Assembly (NCBI RefSeq): GCF_028858725.1
Contig: NC_084774.1
Location: 496,001-560,000 of the forward strand
DNA from: Colius striatus
Taxonomy: Eukaryota > Chordata > Aves > Coliiformes > Coliidae
Direction: 5' to 3'
Length of the DNA stretch: 64,000 bases
Shown here: positions 12,290 to 24,113 of the stretch, piece by piece
Numbering within the stretch: the first letter of the stretch is position 1
Layout of the letters: each line of letters starts with the position of its first letter
Made by a program: the position numbers and the translations under genes
Notes under the pieces: generated by a model
Seen by the model: the letters and a program-made list of their open reading frames with translations, nothing else
The model's database searches: none
What the model was told of the DNA's origin: nothing

Positions 12290-14285
12290 TCCCATTGAAA
12301 AAATACATGTGTCTGTTAAGGTATACCACTGAATATGGGGGATACAAGAAAGCAGGAAGGCAGACCCCAGCTACACTAGTAAGTAGGTCCCCATGCAGTC
12401 TATCAGCCAGCATGGTGTCACATTTGCATCTGCTTTCCTGTGGGAGCTATCTTCAATACCACACTTTTTCTCCTCAGCTCCCATTGAAAAAATACATGTG
12501 TCTGTTATGTTATACCACTGACTATGGGAGCTACAAGAAAGCAGGAAGGCAGACCCCACCTACAGTAGTAAGTAGGTCCCCATGCAGTCTATCAGCCAGC
12601 ACGATGTCACATTTGCAGCTCCTTTCCTGTGGGAGCTATCTTCAATACCACACTTTTTCTCCTCAGCTCCCATTAAGGTATACCACTGAATATGGGAGCT
12701 ACAAGAAAGCAGGATGCAGACCCCAGCTACAGTAGTAAGTAGGTCCCCATGCAGTCTATCAGCCAGCACGGTGTCACATTTGCAGCTGCTTTCCTGTGGG
12801 AGCTATCTTCAAAACCACACTTTTTCTCCTCAGCTCCCATTGAAAAAAATACCTTTTGTCTGTTAAGTTATAACTCTTAATATGGGAGCTACAAGAAAGC
12901 TGGAAGGTAGACCCCAGCTACAGTAGTAAGTAGGTCCCCATGCAGTCTAGCAGCCAGCACGGTGTCACATTTGCAGCTGCTTTCCTGTGGGAGCTATCTT
13001 CAATACCACACTTTTTCTCCTCAGCTCCCATTAAAAAAAACATTTATCTGTTAAAGTATACCACTGAGTATGGGAGCTACAAGAAAGCAGGAAGGTAGAC
13101 CCCAGCTACAGTAGTAAGTAGGTCCCCATGCAGTCTATCAGCCAGCACGGTGTCACATTTGCAGATTCTTTCCTGTGGGAGCTCTCTTCAATATCACACT
13201 TTTTCTGTTCAGCTCCCATTGAAAAAATACATTTGTCTCTTAAGGTATACAACTGAGTATGGGAGCTACAAGAAAGCATTAAGGCAGACCCCAGCTACAG
13301 TAGTAATTAGGTCCCCATGCAGTCTAGCAGCCAGCACGGTTTCACATTTGCAGCTGCTTTCCTGTGGGAGCTATCTTCAATACCACACTTTTTCTCCTCA
13401 GCTCCCATTGAAAAAAATACATTTTGTCAGTTAAGTTCTACCGCTGAGTTTGAGAGCTACAAGAAAGCAGGAAGGCAGACCTCAGCTACAGTAGTAAGTA
13501 GGTCCCCATGCAGTCTATCAGCCAGCACGGTGTCACATTTGCAGCTGCTTTCCTGTGGGAGCTATCTTCAATACCACACTTTTTCTGTTCAGCTCCCATT
13601 GAAAAAATACATTTGTCTCTTAAGGTATACAACTGAGTATGGGAGCTACAAGAAAGCAGGAAGGCAGACCCAGCTACAGTAGTAAGTAGGTCCCCATGCA
13701 CTCTATCAGCCAACACGGTGTCACATTTGCAGCGGCTTTCTTTTGGGAGCTATCTTCAATACCACACTTTTTCTCCTCAGCTCCCTGTTAAAAAATACAT
13801 GTGTCTGTTAAATTATGCCACTGAGTATGGGAGCTACAAGAAAGCAGGAAGGCAGACCCCAGCTACAGTAGTAAGTAGGTCCCCATGCAGTCTATCAGCC
13901 AGCACGCTGTCACATTTGCAGCTGCTTTCCTATGAGAGCTATCTTCAATACCACACTTTTTCTCCTCAGCTCCCATTGAAAAAAATACATGTGTCTGTTA
14001 AGGTATACCACTGAATATGGGAGCTACAAGAAAGCAGGATGCAGACCCCAGCTACAGTAGTAAGTAGGTCCCCATGCAGTCTATCAGCCAGCACGGTGTC
14101 ACATTTGCAGCTGCTTTCCTGTGGGAGCTATCTTCAATACCACACTTTTTCTCCTCAGCTCTCATTGCAAAAAATACATTTTGTCTTTTAAATTATAACG
14201 CTAACTATGGGAGCTACAAGAAAGCAGGAAGGCAGACCCCAGCTACAGTAGTAAGTAGGTCCCCATGCAGTCTATCAGCCAGCAC
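12290..14285 (+). repeat. 2-kb satellite block, first copy
   Basis: Matches 19,804-21,799 at a constant offset of 7,514 bp. Shared markers are the monomer whose linker is deleted (cagctcccattaaggtatacc at 12,668 and 20,182), the 'gcagcggctttcttttggg' monomer and the 'cagctctcattgcaaa' monomer. The constant offset with few differences implies a fairly recent copy. Confidence 0.85.
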
Positions 14286-15884
14286 GGTGTCACATTTGCA
14301 GCTGCTTTCCTGTGGGAGCTATCTTCAATACCACACTTTTTCTCCTCATCTCCCATTGAAAAAATACTTTTCTATGTTAAGGTATACCACTGAATATGGG
14401 AGCTACAAGAAAGCAGGAAGGCAGACCCCAGCTACAGTAGTAAGTAGGTCCCCATGCAGTCTATCAGCCAGCACGGTGTCACATTTGCAGCTGCTTTCCT
14501 GTGGGAGCTATCTTCAATACCACACTTTTTCTCCTCAACTCCCCTTTAATAAAATACCTGTGTCTGTTAAGGTATACCACTGAATATGGGAGCTACAAGA
14601 AAGCAGGAAGGCAGACCCCAGCTACAGTAGTAAGTAGGTCCCCATGCAGTCTATCAGCCAGCACGCTGTCACATTTGCAGCTGCTTTCCTCTGGGAGCTA
14701 TCTTCAATACCACAGTTTTTATCTTCAACTCCCATTGAAAAAATACATGTGTCTGTTAAGTTATGCCACTGAGTATGGGAGCTACAAGAAAGCAGGAAGG
14801 CAGACCCCAGCTACAGTAGTAAGTAGGTCCCCATGCAGTCTATCAGCCAGCACGGTGTCACATCTGTAGCTGCTTTCTGCAATACCACACTTTCTCTCCT
14901 CAGCTCCCATTGAAAAAATACATGTGTCTGTTAAGGTGTACCACTGAGTATGGGAGCTACAAGAAAGCAGGATGGCAGACCGCAGCTACAGTAGTAAGTA
15001 AGTCCCCATGCAGTCTATCAGTAAGAACGGTGTCACATTTCAGCTGCTTTCCTCTGGGAGCTATCTTCAATACCACACTTTTTCTGCTCATCTCCCATTG
15101 AAAAATATACATTTTGTCTGTTAAATTATACCGCTGAGTATGGGAGCTACAAGAAAGCAGGAAGGTAGACCCCAGCTACAGTAGTAAGTAGGTCCCCATG
15201 CAGTCTATCAGCCAGCACGGTGTCACATTTGCAGCTGCTTTCCTGTGGGAGCTATCTTCAATACCACACTTTTTCTCCTCAGCTCCCAGTGAAAAAATAC
15301 ATGTGTCTGTTAAGGTATACCACTGAATATGGGGGATACAAGAAAGCAGGAAGGCAGACCCCAGCTACAGTAGTAAGTAGGTCCCCATGCAGTCTATCAG
15401 CCAGCATGGTGTCACATTTACAGCTGCTTTCCTGTGGGAGCTATCTTCAATACCACACTTTCTCTCCTCAGCTCCCATTGAAAAAAATACATTTTGTCTG
15501 TTAAGTTATACCACTGAGAATGGGAGCTACAAGAAAGCAGGAAGGCAGACCCCAGCTACAGTAGTAAGTAAGTCCCCATGCAGTCCATCAGTAAGAACGG
15601 TGTCACATTTGCAGCTGCTTTCCTGTGGGAGCTATCTTCAATACCACACTTTTTCTCCTCAGCTCCCATTGAAAAAATACATGTGTCTGTTAAGGTATAC
15701 CACTGAGTATGGGAGCTACAAGAAAGCAGGAAGGTGGACCCCATCTACAGTAGTAAGTAGGTCCCCATGCAGTCTATCAGCCAGCACGGTGTCACATCTG
15801 CAGCTGCTTTCTGCAATACCACACTTTCTCTCCTCAGCTCCCATTGAAAAAAATACATTTTGTCAGTTAAGGTATACCGCTGAG

Positions 15885-18318
15885 TATGGGAGCTACAAGA
15901 AAGCAGGAAGGCAGACCCCAGCTACAGTAGTAAGTAGGTCCCCATGCAGTCTATCAGCCAGCACGGTGTCACATCTGCAGCTGCTTTCTGCAATACCACA
16001 CTTTCTCACCTCATCTCCCATTGAAAAAAATACATTTTGTCTGTTAAGTTATACCACTGAGAATGGGAGCTACAAGAAAGCAGGAAGGCAGACCCCAGCT
16101 ACAGTAGTAAGTAGGTCCCCATGCAGTCTATCAGCCAGCACGGTGTCACATTTGCAGCTGCTTTCCTGTGGGAGCTATCTTCAATACCACACTTTTTCTC
16201 CTCAGATCCCTTTGAAAAAATACATGTGTCTGTTAAGGTATACCACTGAGTATGGGAGCTACAAGAAAGCAGGAAGGCAGACCCCAGCTACAGTAGTAAG
16301 TAGGTCCACATGCAGTCTATCAGCCAGCATAGTGTGACATTTGCAGCTGCTTTCGTGTGGGAGCTATCTTCAATACCACACTTTTTCTCCTCAGCTCCCA
16401 TTGCAAAAAATACATTTTGTCTTTTAAATTATAACGCTTAGTATGGGAACTACAAGAAAGCAGGAAGGCAGACCCCAGCTACAGTAGTAAGTAGGTCCCC
16501 ATGCAGTTTATCAGCCAGCATGGTGTCACATTTGCAGCTGCTTTCCTGTGGGAGCTATCTTCAATACCACACTTTTTTTCCTCAGCTCCCATTGAAAAAA
16601 TACATGTGTATGTTAAGGTATACCACTGAATATGGGGGATACAAGAAAGCAGGAAGGCAGACCCCAGCTACACTAGTAAGTAGGTCCCCATGCAGTCTAT
16701 CAGCCAGCATGGTGTCACATTTGCATCTGCTTTCCTGTGGGAGCTATCTTCAATACCACACTTTTTCTCCTCTGCTCCCATTGAAAAAATACATGTGTCT
16801 GTTATGTTATACCACTGACTACGGGAGCTACAAGAAAGCAGGAAGGCAGACCTCAGCTACAGTAGTAAGTAGGTCCCCATGCAGTCTATCAGCCAGCACG
16901 GTGTCACATTTGCAGCTCCTTTCCTGTGGGCGCTATCTTCAATACCACACTTTCTCTCCTCAGCTCCCATTGAAAAAAATACATTTTGTCTGTTAAGTTA
17001 TACCACTGAGAATGGGAGCTACAAGAAAGCAGGAAGGCAGACCCCAGCTACAGTAGTAAGTAGGTCCCCATGCAGTCTATCAGCCAGCACGGTGTCACAT
17101 TTGCAGCTGCTTTCCTGTGGGAGCTATCTTCAATACCACAGTTTTTATCTTCAACTCCCATTGAAAAAATACATGTGTCTGTTAAGTTATGCCACTGAGT
17201 ATGGGAGCTACAAGAAAGCAGGAAGGCAGACCCCAGCTACAGTAGCAAGTAGGTCCCCTTGCAGTCTATCAGCCAGCACGGTGTCACATTTGCAGCTGCT
17301 TTCGTGTGGGAGCTATCTTCAATACCACACTTTTTCTCCTCAGCTCCCATTAAAAAAAACATTTGTCTATTAAGTTATACCACTGAGAATGGGAGCTACA
17401 AGAAAGCAGGAAGGTAGACCCCAGCTACAGTAGTAAGTAGGACCCCATGCAGTATATCAGCCAGCACGGTGTCACATTTGCAGCTGCTTTCCTATGGGAG
17501 CTATCTTCAATACCACACTTTTTCTCCTCAGCTCCCTTTGAAAAAATACATTTCTATGTTAAGGTATACCACTGAATATGGGAGATACAAGAAAGCAGGA
17601 AGGCAGACCCCAGCTACAGTAGTAAGTAGGTCCCCATGCAGTCTATCAGCCAGCACGGTGTCACATTTGCAGCTCCTTTCCTGTGGGAGCTATCTTCAAT
17701 AGCACAATTTTTCTGTTCAGCTCCCATTGAAAAAATACATTTGTCTCTTAAGGTATACAACTGAGTATGGGAGCTACAAGAAAGCATTAAGGCAGACCCC
17801 AGCTACAGTAGTAAGTAGGTCCCCATGCAGTCTATCAGCCAGCACGGTGTCACATTTGCAGCTGCTTTCCTGTCGGAGCTATATTCAATACCACAGTTTT
17901 TATCCTTAGCTCCCATTGAAAAAATAGAGGTGTATGTTAAGTTATGCCACTGAGTATGGGAGCTACAAGAAAACAGAAGGCAGACCCCAGATATAGTAGT
18001 AAGTAGGTCCCCATGCAGTCTATCAGCCAGCACGTTGTCACATTTGCAGCTGCTTTCCTGTGGGAGCTATCTTCAATACCACAGTTTTTATCCTAAGCTC
18101 CCATTGAAAATATACATGTGTCTCTTAAGTTATGCCACTGAGTATGGGAGCTACAAGAAAACAGAAGGCAGACCCCAGCTATAGTAGTAAGTAGGTCCCC
18201 ATGCAGTCTATCAGCCAGCACGGTGTCACATTTGCAGCTGCTTTCCTGTGGGAGCTATCTTCAATACCACACTTTTTCTCCTCAGCTCCCATTGAAAAAA
18301 TACATGTGTCTGTTAAGG
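15885..18318 (+). repeat. Satellite blocks copied from the 7.0-8.7 kb region
   Basis: 15,885-16,942 matches 7,040-8,097 at an offset of 8,845 bp, and 17,671-18,318 matches 8,069-8,716 at an offset of 9,602 bp. The blocks are neighbours in the 7-8.7 kb version but lie about 730 bp apart here, so extra monomers were inserted or the blocks were copied separately. Shared markers include 'catagtgtgacatttg', 'ttataacgcttagtatggg' and the aataGAGgtg linker variant. Confidence 0.8.
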
Positions 18319-19803
18319 TATACCACTGAATATGGGAGCTATAAGAAAGCAGGAAGGCAGACCCCAGCTACAGTAGTAAGTAGGTCCCCATGCAGTCTAT
18401 CAGCCAGCATAGTGTCACATTTGCAGCTGCTTTCCTGTGGGAGCTATCTTCAATACCACACTTTTTCTGTTCAGCTCCCATTGAAAAAATACATGTGTCT
18501 GTTAAGGTATACCACTGAGTATGGGAGCTACAAGAAAGCAGGAAGGCAAACCCCAGCTACAGTAGTAAGTAGGTCCCCATGCAGTCTATCAGCCAGCACG
18601 GTGTCACATTTGCAGCTGCTTTCCTATGGGAGTTATCTTCAATACCACACTTTTTCACCTCAGCTCCCATTGAATAAAATACATGTGTCTGTTAAGTTAT
18701 GCCACTGATTATGGGAGCTACAAGAACGCAGGAAGGCAGACCCCAGCTACAGTAGTAAGTAGGTCCCCATGCAGTCTATCAGCCAGCATGGTGTCACATT
18801 TGCAGCTGCTTTCCTGTGGGAGCTATCTTCAATACCACACTTTAACTCCTCAGCTCCCATTGAAAAAATACATGTGTCTGTTAAGGTATACCACTGAATA
18901 TGGGAGCTCCAAGAAAGCAGGAAGGCAGACCCCAGCTATAGTAGTAAGTAGGTCCCCATGCAGTCTATTAGCCAGCACAGTGTCACATTTGCAGCTGCTT
19001 TCCTGTGGGAGTTATCTTCAATACCACAATTTTTCTGTTCAGCTCCCATTGAAAAAAATACATTTTATCTGTTAAGTTATACCACTGAGTATGGGAGCTA
19101 CAAGAAAGCAGGAAGGCAGACCCCAGCTACAGTAGTAAGTAGGTCCCCATGCAGTCTAGCAGCCAGCACAGTGTCACATTTGCAGCTGCTTTCCTGTGGG
19201 AGCTATCTTCAATACCACACTTTTTCTTCTCAGCTCCAATTGAAAAAAATACATTTTGTCAGTTAAGTTCTACCGCTGAGTTTGAGAGCTACAAGAAAGC
19301 AGGAAGGCAGACCCCAGCTACAGTAGTAAGTAGGTCCCCATGCAGTCTATTAGCCAGCACGGTTTCACATTTGCAGCTGCTTTCCTGTGGGAGCTACCTT
19401 CAATACCACACTTTCTCTCCTCAGCTCCCATTGAAAAAATACATGTGTCTGTTAAGGTATACCACTGAATATGGGGGATACAAAAAAGCAGGAAGGCAGA
19501 CCCCAGCTACAGTAGTAAGTAGGTCCCCATGCAGTCTATCAGCCAGCACGGTGTCACATTTGCAGCTGCTTTCCTGTGGGAGCTATCTTCAATACCACAC
19601 TTTTTCTCCTTAGCTTCCATTGAAAAAATACATGTGTATGTAAAGGTATACCACTGAACATGGGGGATACAAGAAAGCAGGAAGGCAGACCCCAGCTACA
19701 GTAGTAAGTAGGTCCCCATGCAGTCTATCAGCCAGCAGGGTGTCACATCTGCAGCTGCTTTCCTGTGGGAGCTATCTTCAATACCACACTTTTTCTCCTC
19801 AGC

Positions 19804-21799
19804 TCCCATTGAAAAAATACATGTGTCTGTTAAGGTATACCACTGAATATGGGGGATACAAGAAAGCAGGAAGGCAGACCCCAGCTACACTAGTAAGTAG
19901 GTCCCCATGCAGTCTATCAGCCAGCATGGTGTCACATTTGCATCTGCTTTCCTGTGGGAGCTATCTTCAATACCACACTTTTTCTCCTCAGCTCCCATTG
20001 AAAAAATACATGTGTCTGTTATGTTATACCACTGACTATGGGAGCTACAAGAAAGCAGGAAGGCAGACCCCACCTACAGTAGTAAGTAGGTCCCCATGCA
20101 GTCTATCAGCCAGCACGATGTCACATTTGCAGCTCCTTTCCTGTGGGAGCTATCTTCAATACCACACTTTTTCTCCTCAGCTCCCATTAAGGTATACCAC
20201 TGAATATGGGAGCTACAAGAAAGCAGGATGCAGACCCCAGCTACAGTAGTAAGTAGGTCCCCATGCAGTCTATCAGCCAGCACGGTGTCACATTTGCAGC
20301 TGCTTTCCTGTGGGAGCTATCTTCAAAACCACACTTTTTCTCCTCAGCTCCCATTGAAAAAAATACCTTTTGTCTCTTAAGTTATAACTCTTAATATGGG
20401 AGCTACAAGAAAGCAGGAAGGTAGACCCCAGCTACAGTAGTAAGTAGGTCCCCATGCAGTCTAGCAGCCAGCACGGTGTCACATTTGCAGCTGCTTTCCT
20501 GTGGGAGCTATCTTCAATACCACACTTTTTCTCCTCAGCTCCCATTAAAAAAAACATTTATCTGTTAAAGTATACCACTGAGTATGGGAGCTACAAGAAA
20601 GCAGGAAGGTAGACCCCAGCTACAGTAGTAAGTAGGTCCCCATGCAGTCTATCAGCCAGCACGGTGTCACATTTGCAGCTGCTTTCCTGTGGGAGCTCTC
20701 TTCAATATCACACTTTTTCTGTTCAGCTCCCATTGAAAAAATACATTTGTCTCTTAAGGTATACAACTGAGTATGGGAGCTACAAGAAAGCATTAAGGCA
20801 GACCCCAGCTACAGTAGTAATTAGGTCCCCATGCAGTCTAGCAGCCAGCACGGTTTCACATTTGCAGCTGCTTTCCTGTGGGAGCTATCTTCAATACCAC
20901 ACTTTTTCTCCTCAGCTCCCATTGAAAAAAATACATTTTGTCAGTTAAGTTCTACCGCTGAGTTTGAGAGCTACAAGAAAGCAGGAAGGCAGACCTCAGC
21001 TACAGTAGTAAGTAGGTCCCCATGCAGTCTATCAGCCAGCACGGTGTCACATTTGAAGCTGCTTTCCTGTGGGAGCTATCTTCAATACCACACTTTTTCT
21101 GTTCAGCTCCCATTGAAAAAATACATTTGTCTCTTAAGGTATACAACTGAGTATGGGAGCTACAAGAAAGCAGGAAGGCAGACCCAGCTACAGTAGTAAG
21201 TAGGTCCCCATGCACTCTATCAGCCAACACGGTGTCACATTTGCAGCGGCTTTCTTTTGGGAGCTATCTTCAATACCACACTTTTTCTCCTCAGCTCCCT
21301 GTTAAAAAATACATGTGTCTGTTAAATTATGCCACTGAGTATGGGAGCTACAAGAAAGCAGGAAGGCAGACCCCAGCTACAGTAGTAAGTAGGTCCCCAT
21401 GCAGTCTATCAGCCAGCACGCTGTCACATTTACAGCTGCTTTCCTATGAGAGCTATCTTCAATACCACACTTTTTCTCCTCAGCTCCCATTGAAAAAAAT
21501 ACATGTGTCTGTTAAGGTATACCACTGAATATGGGAGCTACAAGAAAGCAGGATGCAGACCCCAGCTACAGTAGTAAGTAGGTCCCCATGCAGTCTATCA
21601 GCCAGCACGGTGTCACATTTGCAGCTGCTTTCCTGTGGGAGCTATCTTCAATACCACACTTTTTCTCCTCAGCTCTCATTGCAAAAAATACATTTTGTCT
21701 TTTAAATTATAACGCTAACTATGGGAGCTACAAGAAAGCAGGAAGGCAGACCCCAGCTACAGTAGTAAGTAGGTCCCCATGCAGTCTATCAGCCAGCAC
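19804..21799 (+). repeat. 2-kb satellite block, second copy
   Basis: Second copy of 12,290-14,285. Few differences were seen, such as ttgaagctgc at 21,054 for ttgcagctgc. The flanking monomers differ on both sides, so the copy is a discrete block rather than a continuing higher-order array. Confidence 0.85.
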
Positions 21800-22649
21800 G
21801 CTGTCACATTTGCAGCTGCTTTCCTATGGGAGCTATCTTCAATACCACACTTTTTCTCCTCAGCTCCCATTGAAAAAATACATTTCTATGTTAAGGTATA
21901 CCACTGAATATGGGAGCTATAAGAAAGCAGGAAGGCAGACCCCAGCTACAGTAGTAAGTAGGTCCCCATGCAGTCTATCAGCCAGCACGGTGTCACATCT
22001 GCAGCTGCTTTCTGCAATACCACACTTTCTCTCCTCAGCTCCCATTGAAAAAATACATGTGTCTGTTAAGGTGTACCACTGAGTATGGGAGCTACAAGAA
22101 AGCAGGAAGGCAGACCGCAGCTACAGTAGTAAGTAAGTCCCCATGCAGTCTATCAGTAAGAACGGTGTCACATTTCAGCTGCTTTCCTGTGGGAGCTATC
22201 TTCAATTCCACACTTTTTCTGCTCATCTCCCATTGAAAAATATACATTTTGTCTGTTAAATTATACCGCTGAGTATGGGAGCTACAAGAAAGCAGGAAGG
22301 TAGACCCCAGCTACAGTAGTAAGTAGGTCCCCATGCAGTCTATCAGGCAGCACGGTGTCACATTTGCAGCTGCTTTCCTGTGGGAGCTATCTTCAATACC
22401 ACACTTTTTCTCCTCAGCTCCCATTGAAAAAATACAGGTGTATGTTAAGTTATGCCACTGAGTATGGGAGCTACAAGAAAGCAGGAAGGCAGACCCCAGC
22501 TACAGTAGTAAGTAGGTCCCCATGCAGTCTATCAGCCAGCACGCTGTCACGTCTGCAGCTCCTTTCCTGTGGGAGCTATCTGCAATACCACAGTTTTTAT
22601 CCTCAGCTCCCATTGAAAAAATACATGTGTCTGTTAAGGTATACCACTG

Positions 22650-24113
22650 AGTATGGGAGCTACAAGAAAGCAGGAAGGCAGACCCCAGCTACAGTAGTAA
22701 GTAGGTCCCCATGCAGTCTATCAGCCAGCACGGTGTCACATTTGCACCTGCTTTCCTGTGGGAGCTATCTTCAATACCACACTTTTTCTCCTCAACTCCC
22801 CTTTAATAAAATACCTGTGTCTGTTAAGGTATACCACTGAATATGGGAGATACAAGAAAGCAGGAAGGAAGACCCCATCTACAGTAGTAAGTAGGTCCCC
22901 ATGCAGTCTATCAGCCAGCACGGTGTCACAGTTGCAGTTGCTTTCCTGTGGGAGCTATCTTCAATAGCACTCTTTTAAACCTCAGCTCCCATTGAAAAAA
23001 TACATGTCTCTGTTAAGTTATACCACTGAGTATGGGAGCTACAAGAAAGCAGGAAGGCAGACCCCAGCTACAGTAGTAAGTAGGTCCCCATACAGTCTAT
23101 CAGCCAGCACGGTGTCACATCTGCAGCTGCTTTCTGCAATACCACACTTTCTCTCCTCAGCTCCCATTGAAAAAAATACATTTTGTCTGTTAAGTTATAC
23201 CACTGAGAATGGGAGCTACAAGAAAGCAGGAAGGCAGACCCCACCTACAGTAGTAAGTAAGTCCCCATGCAGTCCATCAGTAAGAACGGTGTCACATTTG
23301 CAGCTGCTTTCCTGTGGGAGCTATCTTCAATACCACACTTTTTCTCCTCAGCTCCCATTGAAAAAATACATTTCTGTTAAGGTATACCACTGAATATGGG
23401 AGCTACAAGAAAGCAGGAAGGCAGACCCCAGCTACAGTAGTAAGTAGGTCCCCATGCAGTCTATCAGCCAGCACGGTGTCACATTTGCACCTGCTTTCCT
23501 GTGGGAGCTATCTTCAATACCACACTTTTTCTCCTCAACTCCCCTTTAATAAAATACCTGTGTCTGTTAAGGTATACCACTGAATATGGGAGATACAAGA
23601 AAGCAGGAAGGAAGACCCCATCTACAGTAGTAAGTAGGTCCCCATGCAGTCTATCAGCCAGCACGGTGTCACAGTTGCAGTTGCTTTCCTGTGGGAGCTA
23701 TCTTCAATAGCACTCTTTTAAACCTCAGCTCCCATTGAAAAAATACATGTCTCTGTTAAGTTATACCACTGAGTATGGGAGCTACAAGAAAGCAGGAAGG
23801 CAGACCCCAGCTACAGTAGTAAGTAGGTCCCCATGCAGTCTATCAGCCAGCACGGTGTCACATCTGCAGCTGCTTTCTGCAATACCACACTTTCTCTCCT
23901 CAGCTCCCATTGAAAAAAATACATTTTGTCTGTTAAGTTATACCACTGAGAATGGGAGCTACAAGAAAGCAGGAAGGCAGACCCCACCTACAGTAGTAAG
24001 TAAGTCCCCATGCAGTCCATCAGTAAGAACGGTGTCACATTTGCAGCTGCTTTCCTGTGGGAGCTATCTTCAATACCACACTTTTTCTCCTCAGCTCCCA
24101 TTGAAAAAATACA
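22650..24113 (+). repeat. 743-bp tandem duplication of four monomers
   Basis: 22,650-23,370 and 23,393-24,113 are adjacent copies at a 743-bp offset. Both contain the rare 'caatagcactcttttaaacctc' monomer, a short 'ctttctgcaatacc' monomer and a 'catcagtaagaacggtg' monomer in the same order. The marker monomer recurs near 24,450 and 26,160, so parts of this unit spread further. Confidence 0.85.

Noticed and set aside
15387..16337. Long open frame of 316 codons in the satellite, and many similar ones of 60-309 codons
   Set aside because: They exist because the 189-bp monomer equals 63 codons, so an open frame in one monomer stays open in the next. They break wherever a 188- or 191-bp monomer occurs. 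The repeated peptide matches nothing known and has no gene signals.
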